DNA of 64,000 bases from Gracilariopsis chorda (taxonomy: Eukaryota; Rhodophyta; Florideophyceae; Gracilariales; Gracilariaceae). Below are positions 56,405 through 64,000 of the stretch, piece after piece; position 1 is the stretch's first letter, and each line of letters begins with the position of its first letter. Below the pieces are notes generated by a model, which made no database searches, was not told the DNA's origin, and saw only the letters and a list, made by a program, of their open reading frames with translations. The DNA lies in assembly GCA_003194525.1 (NCBI GenBank), contig NBIV01000056.1:1-64000 (forward strand). Reading direction: 5' to 3'. The position numbers and the translations under genes are program-made.

Positions 56405-59400
56405 ATGGAGGAAGACAGTGTGAAGAAGGTGCCACGGTTTTTCGCTCGTCGCCATGAAGACTTTACCCTGTGGATGATGCGAATTGAGGCATTACTTGAA
56501 TCGAAAGAACTTCTAAGTATAGTTCTTCAGGATGTCTCCGAAGATGGTAATCTAGAAACATTGTCAGGGGAGATGAAGCTGAAAGTCTCCAAGGCCCGCA
56601 TGTACATAGTGCAATCACTTGGTGATAAACCTCTTCGTGCTGTTGCATCGGAACGAAAGAATCCTTTTGTGATGTACAAGAAGCTCAAGGAGCGGTATGC
56701 AACTGAGAACGCAGCCACAAGGGTACAGTTGCAAACTAAGCTTCATCAACTACGATTCACGGATAATGCCGTCATGTCTGACTATGTTGATAACCTGGAG
56801 TCTGTCTTTGCAAGGTTGGACGCTATGGGAAACCCAATTGAAGAAACTATGCAAATTGCAATTCTGTTCTCCAGTTTTGGTAGTACCGGTAATAGCGCCT
56901 ATGGGCCCGTAATTTCAGCCCTTCAGACATTGTCGGATGAGGAACTTTCTTGGGACAAGGTTACAGCAAGACTACTTCAAGAATATGACACAAGGATGGC
57001 GGAGAAGAAGCATATCACTTCGAATACTGTGTCCGGCACCGCTGGTACTGAGAAGGCACTAAGGACGAAGTTGAAAGGAAAATGTTTCAAGTGTGGTCAA
57101 AAGGGTCATTACAAAAGGCACTGCCCTTTGAACCAGAACAGGGACGACGAGGGTTCCAGTATGCGAATTAGACATCAAGCTCTGATGGCCAGGCAGAAAA
57201 GGTACATCTTTGTAATCGACTCTGGAGCAACTTGCCATATTGTTTGTGATAGTACTCTGGCTGCCGATTTTTCCCCAGTACCACCTAGGACCATTGCCCT
57301 TGGCGATGGAAGGCGTGTACATGCTTCGAGGATGGGAAATCTGCGATTGAGGATTTCACAACATGACGAAACCGAGATGCTTCTGATGCTAAAAGATGTA
57401 CTGTATGTGAAGAATATGGACTGCAACTTGGTTTCCTGCTCTCAACTGGCGGAGGATGGTTGTGCAGTTCATTTTGGAATCTCTGGATGTTCTATTGCTA
57501 GCCAGGGAACACCTATCAAAGCTGTGAATAATGAAGGATTGTACCATGTGTTGGCCACGATTAGCAGACACCAGGCTCTTGCTGCCAAAGATTCTGCAGG
57601 AACCAGACTGTGGCATGAAAGGTTTGGCCATATTGGAAAACAGAAGATCCATCAGATGTCTAGCAAAAAGTCTGTGATGGGACTGAAACTCAACGCCAAA
57701 CCAGAGCATGGATCAGACTGCGTACCGTGTATACAGGGAAAGATGACGCGTCGGACCTTGTCCGAGAGGAGTAATGATAATGCTCAAGTTGGGGATGTGA
57801 TCTTTACGGATATATGTGGACCACTAAGTACCCCAAGTTTCGGGAACAAGAAGTATTTTGTTTCCTTCATTGATAAGAAATCTCGGTACAAAGATGTGAG
57901 GCTCTTGTCCAAGCGGAAGGATCTTACAGACCACTTTCGGTGTTTCCAACTGAAGTTTGAAAGGCAGACCGAGAAGAAGATAAAACTGGTCTACTCGGAC
58001 AATGGGCCAGAGTATGTTGGACTGCGAAAGTATCTCTCGAGTGAAGGTATTGACTGGGAAAATAGTGCTCCGTATACTCCACAGCAAAATGGTGTTGCTG
58101 AAAGATTCAACCGATCTGTGATGGAGATGGTTAGGTCCATGCTGACCCACGCGGGACTACCTGCCCGTTTTTGGGGTGAAGCTGTCGTTACTGCAACAAG
58201 GATAATGAACCAGTTGAGCTGTACTGCAACGAATGGAAAGACCCCACATGAGATCGTGACAGGAAATGTTCCAAATGTGAGCTCACTAAGAACATTTGGT
58301 TGTGAGGGCTGGGTCCATGTTGCAAAGCGCAAGAAACTAGATGGCAAGGCGCGTCGCGGAATTCTGCTTCGTTGCCTCCCGCACCTTAACTACCGTATAT
58401 TCAACATTGACGATGGATCTATAACGTTTGCAAGGCATGTGACGATAAACGAGACAGTTTTCCCAGGCAGACAATTGTTTGAAAGGAAACCATTGAACAT
58501 ATGGAACATTAATGATGATGATATGGAACAGAATATGGAAGATTCTGACGCAGAGGATGAACTACTGGTTGCAGAACCTGTAGGTGATGAAGATGACAGA
58601 AGTAGCAGCGTGGAAACACCGAACTCAGAGGACGAAGATAATGGAACTGGGATTATGGCTAATGAACAGGACAATGTGGAGAGTAATGCAAACGATGGTA
58701 CTGAAGACTCTGGAGAGTTTACGATGACACCAAGCATTCAGGACTTTCTTACCCATTACCCTGTGCGGCGATACCCTGAACGCAACCGTCAACCTCCCTC
58801 TCGGTTCTCTGACACAAATCACAGTACCCTTGTCACAAAAGAGGACAATGCAGTTCCCATCCCAAGAGATCTATATGAGGCAAGGCAGTTGGATAACTGG
58901 AAAAACTGGGAACAGGCCATTCAGGATGAGCTTTCGTCCTTGAGATCGATGCAGACCTGGACTGTAGTAGACAAACCACCAGAAGTGAACGTCCTTGGGT
59001 CTAAGTTTGTGTTTGCTACGAAGCAGAGCAGCGATGGTTCAGTCTTAAGGTACAAAGCGAGATTGGTTGCTAAAGGGTGCCAACAAGGCCATGTACCACA
59101 TGTTTACTCGCCGGTAGTTGACTTTGGAACAGTCCGAGTAGCCTTGACGTTGGCGTGCAGCCTTGGACTTGAGATTCACCAGCTTGATGTGAAGTGTGCC
59201 TTTCTGTATGGACACATAGATCAAGACTCACCTGTCTACATGCGACCCCCGAAAGGGCTGGATATTGGCATAAATGAAGGCCAAGTACTGAAATTGAACC
59301 GTTCTATTTACGGTTTGAAGCAATCTAACGCTATATGGAGTCGATTGTTCACAAAACGACTATTAGCGCTAGGTCTCAAACAGTGCCTGACCGACCAATG

Positions 59401-60424
59401 CTTCTTTCACATGCGCAAGGAAGGTCACAGACTCTGGATTCTACTTTATGTTGACGACCTCTTGTTAATGGGCGACGATGCTGAGACAATCGGAGAGATG
59501 AAGCAATTACTCGCCTCTGAACTTGATATGAAAGAATGCGCAAGGTCAGACAGCTTTTCAGGTGTGTACATGCAACAGAATCCAAACGGAATGCTTTTGC
59601 ACCAGCAAACATGCATCGAGAAGATACTAAACCGCTTCCAGATGGCACATTCGAAACCTGTTGCAACTCCGATGAGTACTGCCTACAAGGCATCAGAGTT
59701 ATTGAAAGCAGAGCCTTTTGAGCGTCAAAGTACCTTTCAGGAAGCTATTGGGTCTCTGTTGTATCTGTCTACACGCACGAGGCCGGACATCTGCCATGCA
59801 GTTAATATACTATCCCGAGCCCAAGCCAATCCTACAGTTGCTCATTGGAATGCCGTGAAAAGAATTCTACGTTACCTCAACGGTACTAGAAATCTTGGAC
59901 TGAAGATATTGGCGAAGGATGGAGATAGCTCAAGCACCTTGTATGCCTACGCAGATGCAGATTGGGCTGGTGATGACGTTGATAGAAAGTCGACAAGTGG
60001 TTTTTGTCTCTTCTTGTTTGGGACCATGGTTGAGTGGAAAACTTTGAAACAATCTTGCGTGGCGACTTCCACAACTGAATCAGAATACATTGCAGTTTCT
60101 GAATGTTTCAAAATTGTCAAGTGGGTTCGTAGTTTATTGAGCGAGCTACAGATAAGACCAACCTTGAAACCAACTACAGTATACGAAGACAATACTGGGG
60201 TACTGGAATGGGCAGTTGGAAGCAGGCGCGCAAAACATGTTGATTTACGCTATCATTTTGTTCGTCAAGGAGTTGAGTCTGGAATGATGAAAATAGTACG
60301 TTGCCCAACGGAACACATGATTGCTGACGTACTTACGAAGCCACTTCCGAAGCAAAGGCACATCAAGTTCAGACACTTGCTTGGACTTTGTGATGGTGCT
60401 CATGGCATGGGAGGGATGATGTAA
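56405..60424 (+). CDS. Copia Gag-Pol polyprotein, intact, 1339 aa
   Basis: The start ATG at 56405 (MEEDSVKK) was chosen because the frame upstream lies in the LTR and primer site. Gag capsid-type region about 1-200; CCHC knuckle CFKCGQKGHYKRHC at 227-240; protease DSG at 272-274; pre-integrase H/C finger from RLWHERFGH (401) to CVPC (about 442); integrase D469, D532 (YSDNGPEYVG) and E566 (NGVAERFNR); acidic linker 700-770; RT from about 865 with YVDD at 1015-1018; RNase H with YADADWAGD (1181), TESEY (about 1223) and EDNTG (1261). All catalytic residues are present and no stop or frameshift occurs. Gag and Pol are fused in one frame, as in many plant and protist Copia elements. The TAA stop lies 6-8 bp inside the 3' LTR. 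Confidence 0.96.
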   Translation: MEEDSVKKVPRFFARRHEDFTLWMMRIEALLESKELLSIVLQDVSEDGNLETLSGEMKLKVSKARMYIVQSLGDKPLRAVASERKNPFVMYKKLKERYATENAATRVQLQTKLHQLRFTDNAVMSDYVDNLESVFARLDAMGNPIEETMQIAILFSSFGSTGNSAYGPVISALQTLSDEELSWDKVTARLLQEYDTRMAEKKHITSNTVSGTAGTEKALRTKLKGKCFKCGQKGHYKRHCPLNQNRDDEGSSMRIRHQALMARQKRYIFVIDSGATCHIVCDSTLAADFSPVPPRTIALGDGRRVHASRMGNLRLRISQHDETEMLLMLKDVLYVKNMDCNLVSCSQLAEDGCAVHFGISGCSIASQGTPIKAVNNEGLYHVLATISRHQALAAKDSAGTRLWHERFGHIGKQKIHQMSSKKSVMGLKLNAKPEHGSDCVPCIQGKMTRRTLSERSNDNAQVGDVIFTDICGPLSTPSFGNKKYFVSFIDKKSRYKDVRLLSKRKDLTDHFRCFQLKFERQTEKKIKLVYSDNGPEYVGLRKYLSSEGIDWENSAPYTPQQNGVAERFNRSVMEMVRSMLTHAGLPARFWGEAVVTATRIMNQLSCTATNGKTPHEIVTGNVPNVSSLRTFGCEGWVHVAKRKKLDGKARRGILLRCLPHLNYRIFNIDDGSITFARHVTINETVFPGRQLFERKPLNIWNINDDDMEQNMEDSDAEDELLVAEPVGDEDDRSSSVETPNSEDEDNGTGIMANEQDNVESNANDGTEDSGEFTMTPSIQDFLTHYPVRRYPERNRQPPSRFSDTNHSTLVTKEDNAVPIPRDLYEARQLDNWKNWEQAIQDELSSLRSMQTWTVVDKPPEVNVLGSKFVFATKQSSDGSVLRYKARLVAKGCQQGHVPHVYSPVVDFGTVRVALTLACSLGLEIHQLDVKCAFLYGHIDQDSPVYMRPPKGLDIGINEGQVLKLNRSIYGLKQSNAIWSRLFTKRLLALGLKQCLTDQCFFHMRKEGHRLWILLYVDDLLLMGDDAETIGEMKQLLASELDMKECARSDSFSGVYMQQNPNGMLLHQQTCIEKILNRFQMAHSKPVATPMSTAYKASELLKAEPFERQSTFQEAIGSLLYLSTRTRPDICHAVNILSRAQANPTVAHWNAVKRILRYLNGTRNLGLKILAKDGDSSSTLYAYADADWAGDDVDRKSTSGFCLFLFGTMVEWKTLKQSCVATSTTESEYIAVSECFKIVKWVRSLLSELQIRPTLKPTTVYEDNTGVLEWAVGSRRAKHVDLRYHFVRQGVESGMMKIVRCPTEHMIADVLTKPLPKQRHIKFRHLLGLCDGAHGMGGMM
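60409..60416 (+). other. Polypurine tract of the Copia element
   Basis: GGGAGGGA directly precedes the 3' LTR (60417) and is itself translated as part of the Gag-Pol C-terminus. Confidence 0.85.
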
Positions 60425-60706
60425 TGGGAATCGTGTTGTGACATGAGGCACGTAAGTCTCACATATGTATCTTACGTTAGATACATTACGTGATATGTAA
60501 TGTTGTGAGGTAAGCAGTAATTAGTCTCATTAGTGCTGACCTCAGCAGTATAGTAGATTCTGAATCCTGTGGTTCCCTGCAGAGCAACCACAAGCGTACC
60601 AAAGGCGTCTATGATTTTGGCAGGGTTTTGCACAGATGCCATATCTATAAAGGCTTGGAAAAGACTCCACCTTCAAGGAGAAGGAGTCATCCGACCGAAG
60701 ACAACA
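60417..60706 (+). repeat. 3' LTR of the Copia element
   Basis: 290 bp, TG...CA, two mismatches to the 5' LTR. It contains the stop codon of Gag-Pol at its start (60422-60424). Confidence 0.96.
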
Positions 60707-60711
60707 TCCAT
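60707..60711. repeat. 5-bp target site duplication, right copy
   Basis: TCCAT, identical to 56030-56034. Confidence 0.95.
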
Positions 60712-62190
60712 TCGTGGAATCGGATAGACGTCCTTGACAGTAACTGCATTCAGGCGGCGGTAATCCACACAGAAACGCCATGATCCATCGGCTTTCAGAA
60801 CAAGGACAACAGGAGAAGCCCAAGGGGATTGTGCTGCTTCGATAACTCCAGCTCGCAGCATCTTCTCCACCTGAGATTTCTCTTCCCCCCTTGCTTTAGG
60901 GCCTGCCCGATACGGGTGCTGTGCAATAGGCCGTGTATCCGGCAACAAAAAAATCCGATGTTCGGTTACCCCTATCGTCCCCAGGGAACCGTCCCACATG
61001 GCGGTAAAGTCCCTGAGCATGTCACGAAACTTCTCACGATGAGATTCATTAATGTGATCCAGGTCCAACTTATCCAAAGCCTGTTCTGGGTCTAACGCAG
61101 TATCTGCCGATGCTGAAGTCGTGCTCTTCTGAGCTTCTTCGACAGTCGAATCTGAACTTTCCCGGGCGGGATCCAACGGAACGAACGGGACCTCCTCCCC
61201 CTCCTTAGGTTCTTGTATTCCGAGAACGTCGGATATCGGAATTTTTGTAGGAAGGATAGCCAACGGATGCGGAAGCATGTTGCCCAGGACCTGGTTTTTA
61301 ACCAACCACTGAGTGGTAGTTCCGAGGTTAGCAACGAGAACCTTAAAGGGTTTGTCCGGCTCGACGGATACGATCCCATTTGCTAATGCGAGACGGCGCT
61401 GTTCGTGGAGCGAGGGGAGCGGTTGAACAACCTGCAACCCGTGGTGTTTGGATGTTACTGAGACCCACACCTGAGATTCCTTCGGGATCGAAACTGGTTC
61501 CGCGACGCGAATCTTCGTAGATGCTCGATCCACATTGGACGCTTCCTGAGCAGCAGGTAAAGGTACCCGTTTACGGGAGGCGTGTCGCAAGGGCTTCCGT
61601 ACAATCGGGATGGTCGAACCGTTGGCCAATTCCACGGATCTGGAGCGAGGGCGGATAGCTTCCACGAAGCGGTCACAGAAATCACAACCGAGGATGACCG
61701 GTGCAGCAAGAGAATCGCATACGATGAAGTCCAACTTCACCACGTAGGTGCCTAGTCTGAGTACCAGAGGAATTGTTCCAAGAGTCTGGAGCTGGTTGTT
61801 AATAGCGTCCGCCAGATCCAGACTTGGACCAATGCGAATGCATTTCCGCATGGCGGGTGGAATAATCCCGATATTGATCAGGTTCGGAGCGGCACCTGTA
61901 TCCAGGACAGATAACTGACGAACCATGAACTGGATAGAGAGACCGAGGTCACTATAAACTTTATAGTTCCTCTTGGCCATTACCAAAACTCGATCCGGGA
62001 TGCGGAGGTTACGGGACCGTATCCACGGACGACGCAGAGCCACTAAGTGGTCCGAGCTCACGTCTTCTTGAGCCAGTTTCCTCGTAAGGATTTTGGCAGG
62101 GGAGCGAAGCGGTGGCGCCTCAGGCGTCTTCAACTTCGGCTTGGAAGACACCCCTCCCGTGGGGGAGACTCCCAAGATTAGTTTTTCGGG
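60707..62190 (-). pseudogene. Protease and proximal reverse transcriptase of GypA-2
   Basis: Protease with an intact Asp-Thr-Gly (SVLDTGAAPNLINIG, about 61,905) and VILGCDFCDRFVEAI. Then a long linker and the start of RT: TEHRIFLLPDTRPIAQHPYR, SPWASPVVLVLKADGSWRFC, VDYRRLNAVTVKDVYPIPRMD, cut there by the Copia insertion. Residues read beyond that point come from the Copia LTR. The frame overlaps the end of Gag in the -1 phase, suggesting translation by frameshift. No ATG is needed, and the nearest start-like codon is TTG at 62175. Confidence 0.88.
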
Positions 62191-64000
62191 ACCGAATCGA
62201 CCGCTGGGTGCGGCTGAGCCCGTTCCGAAAGGTTAGGGTTGTTACCGTTCGCGGTTTTCGCGGCTTCTCGAGCTTGAGCATTGTGGACCGCAGCCTTTGC
62301 GTCTTCATACGAATTACTCGGGACACGAGCCTTATGCTCCGGTGGGAGATTCTCATAATTTCCCACGATCTTCCACATCTCGCGAATGGGGAGGGTACAC
62401 TGCGACGCAGTATGACCTTCAAGGTAACAAATGTAGCAAATCAGCGGGGCTGAACGTGTTCCGGTGGCGTGGGACATCATTCCGCGGTGCTGAGGGTGTT
62501 GTGGTTGGAATGCTAGTTGCTTCGGGTTGGACCATCCCGGGCGGGAGTGTCTTGTGGCGCTCGACGCGTAGGCTAGCTGGGCTGGGGGAACCCGACCGGG
62601 GTTTGCGTAAAATGCCGGATCTACCACGGGGGGTGTAACCGTGGACGGCAGTTCCGAGGTTGCCAACGACTGTTCAAGACTGCCAAGATACTGGATGTTA
62701 TCCGCAAATCCAGAAGGTGGTCCCGGGTTAGGGAGAGATGCCGAGGAAGCCTCGTTCTCGACGAAGAGAGCCTTCGACGACCGACGCCTCGGGTCTCTCG
62801 CTCTGAGGGTGTCACCCTCAGCCTGCGCGTACTGGACCAGTTCCAGATACGTCGCCTTGCGCTTCTCTTCCCTGTAGCGGGACACCAGTGCCCTGATACC
62901 AGGATCTAAACCATCCACCGGCATGGAGCAACGCTCAAAAGCGGTAAACACATTTCCACAACGATGAAACGCTTTATTCAAGCGAGTTGAATACGACGTT
63001 TCCGTTTCACCAGGCTTCTGTTTCGTATCGCGAACCGCCACGATGGCTTGACTGATTGCAGTTCCCGTCACGTACGACCTGAGCAGGTAGTGTACAGCCT
63101 CGGGCCAGCACGTAACACCTCCTTCTGAGGCCCTGGACGAACCCCTGACCGAGTTGTACTGATCTTCAGCCATTCCTGAAAGAAAGTAGGGCAACGCAAC
63201 GTATGCCTGCGCCTCACTCATTTCGAGTACGTCTGCTTCCTGCACAAAGCGGGCCATAAAATCCAACACGAGGATCGGATCTTCACCGGAGAACTTCTGC
63301 TTACGCATCGTCACATTCATACGACGTATGAGATCCTTCACCCGACCGGTGTCTCTCGAACTTCGAGTGCCCGAAGAGTCTTCCAATCGGTAATAACGAT
63401 AGGACAACAGCTTCCTGTAAAGGGGATTCGTCGGTTTCAATTCCTTCAAGCCGAAATGACGGCGACCTTTCTCCCGCGCACGGATTGCTCCATGGGAGTT
63501 GTAGGTAGCCCTCGAACTAGGTTCTTCTCCGCGACGGCGGCCTCTCCCTTCACGCGATGATCTCGAAGACGAGCTACTCGAACTTGTTTCCGAGTCGGAA
63601 GTTGACGAAACTTCATAACGATGAACTCTCTTTCCAGGGTGACGGGGGAGGTGACTGGAGCGGTGTTGGGTTGAGATGACCTTCACTTCCTCCTGTCTCG
63701 GAGCGTTCAGGTCTTCTCTGAGCAACGCTTCCAGCGTGTCCATACGTCCGGTTACCCGCATCATATGGGTTTTAACTTCCTCCACGAACTCCCGATATCC
63801 TTCTACGAAGGCAGCCGGAGTACCCAGACACTCCAGAAAGGAATTCACATCAGCTCTCAGGAGACGAATATCTCCCGAATAATCCCGAGCCAGGGAGTCA
63901 CTCCATCGCCGTTCCAACTCGGTAACTTGCTGCGAGAGGGAGGCGTGGGCCACATTGGCAATGTCGATTCTCGACTCGAGGAGATGGTACTTAGGCGACC
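62178..64000 (-). CDS. Gag of GypA-2, open to the window edge
   Basis: The frame is open from the edge (no ATG needed inside the window) for about 607 codons to TAA 62178-62180. An N-terminal helical region (LLESRIDIANV, QQVTELERRW), an Arg/Ser/Glu-rich hinge (about 63,480-63,650), a capsid-like centre (KFSGEDPILVLDFMARF, AVHYLLRSYV, AFHRCGNVFTAFERC) and a complete CCHC knuckle, CYICYLEGHTASQC (about 62,410-62,455), are present. No stop or shift is seen, unlike the homologous Gag at 2-1634. It would assemble the particle and package RNA. Truncated only by the window. Confidence 0.85.
   Translation of the reverse strand, partial: SPKYHLLESRIDIANVAHASLSQQVTELERRWSDSLARDYSGDIRLLRADVNSFLECLGTPAAFVEGYREFVEEVKTHMMRVTGRMDTLEALLREDLNAPRQEEVKVISTQHRSSHLPRHPGKRVHRYEVSSTSDSETSSSSSSSRSSREGRGRRRGEEPSSRATYNSHGAIRAREKGRRHFGLKELKPTNPLYRKLLSYRYYRLEDSSGTRSSRDTGRVKDLIRRMNVTMRKQKFSGEDPILVLDFMARFVQEADVLEMSEAQAYVALPYFLSGMAEDQYNSVRGSSRASEGGVTCWPEAVHYLLRSYVTGTAISQAIVAVRDTKQKPGETETSYSTRLNKAFHRCGNVFTAFERCSMPVDGLDPGIRALVSRYREEKRKATYLELVQYAQAEGDTLRARDPRRRSSKALFVENEASSASLPNPGPPSGFADNIQYLGSLEQSLATSELPSTVTPPVVDPAFYANPGRVPPAQLAYASSATRHSRPGWSNPKQLAFQPQHPQHRGMMSHATGTRSAPLICYICYLEGHTASQCTLPIREMWKIVGNYENLPPEHKARVPSNSYEDAKAAVHNAQAREAAKTANGNNPNLSERAQPHPAVDSVPKN

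Larger units (their letters stand above)
56035..60706 (+). mobile_element. Full-length Ty1/Copia retrotransposon, 4672 bp, nested in GypA-2
   Basis: Bounded by two 290-bp LTRs that differ at two positions as read by eye (56281/60663 and 56323/60705), with TG...CA ends in the 3' copy and a perfect 5-bp target duplication. One uninterrupted Gag-Pol frame with integrase before RT marks it as Copia. A tRNA-type primer site follows the 5' LTR and a polypurine tract precedes the 3' LTR. Two mismatches in 290 bp indicate a recent insertion; it may still be active. Confidence 0.97.
49001..64000 (-). mobile_element. Ty3/Gypsy element GypA-2 (5' end off window), interrupted by a Copia element
   Basis: Minus-strand order from the right edge: Gag (64000-62178), protease and RT (62190-60707), a 4.67-kb Copia insertion, the rest of RT and RNase H (56034-54811), integrase (54810-53743), a C-terminal spacer and chromodomain (to 52158), then an opposite-strand ORF (49980-51821), polypurine tract and 3' LTR (from 49931 downward). 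Gag, RT and integrase share wording with GypA-1 throughout, but the two copies are strongly diverged. The left boundary is a guess. Confidence 0.85.

Overview
This window is eukaryotic nuclear DNA made almost wholly of transposable elements in different states of decay. I see no housekeeping gene, no rRNA or tRNA gene, no operon structure and no CRISPR array. The Gag, RNase H, integrase and C-terminal sequences at 29-34 kb, the hAT transposase at 15-17 kb and the PIF/Harbinger transposase at 19-20 kb resemble families I recall from oomycetes such as Phytophthora. An oomycete, or an alga or other protist sharing those families, is the best guess from sequence alone; this assignment is an inference.

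Layout. (1) 1-~9.95 kb, relatively GC-rich: the inner part and 3' end of a plus-strand Ty3/Gypsy element, called GypA-1 here. It has a frameshifted gag-pol with a chromodomain, then a long intact open reading frame on the opposite strand (6956-8950), then a polypurine tract and a 3' LTR starting near 9495. (2) 9.95-49 kb, AT-richer: a patchwork of dead elements. These are a Harbinger-like fragment (12.6-13.0), a hAT pseudogene (14.75-16.7), a Harbinger transposase pseudogene (18.9-20.2), a minus-strand Gypsy without visible LTRs (21.9-26.5), a plus-strand Gypsy with 219-bp LTRs (29.07-34.33), a minus-strand Copia remnant (34.4-36.1), a minus-strand chromodomain Gypsy with 652-bp LTRs (36.87-43.53), and a further LTR of that family (45.07-45.75). 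(3) 49-64 kb, GC-rich again: a second, diverged element of the same lineage as GypA-1, on the minus strand (GypA-2). It also carries an antisense reading frame after its integrase. A nearly intact, probably young Ty1/Copia element (56035-60706) sits inside its reverse transcriptase and is bounded by a 5-bp target duplication.

The most interesting system is the GypA lineage. Both copies, in opposite orientation at the two ends of the window, have the order gag - pro - RT - RNase H - integrase - chromodomain - (convergent gap) - antisense ORF - polypurine tract - 3' LTR. The two antisense proteins appear homologous and I do not recognise their family. In both copies a TATA-like sequence on the antisense strand lies about 90 bp inside the 3' LTR and points at this ORF. 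This suggests an LTR-driven antisense accessory gene. GypA-1's antisense ORF is open over 664 codons although its gag-pol is broken many times.

Most reading frames are pseudogenes. The only frames I regard as intact are the Copia Gag-Pol (1339 aa) and the GypA-1 antisense ORF (664 aa). The two GypA elements run off the window at their 5' ends, so their 5' LTRs and N-terminal Gag cannot be judged.
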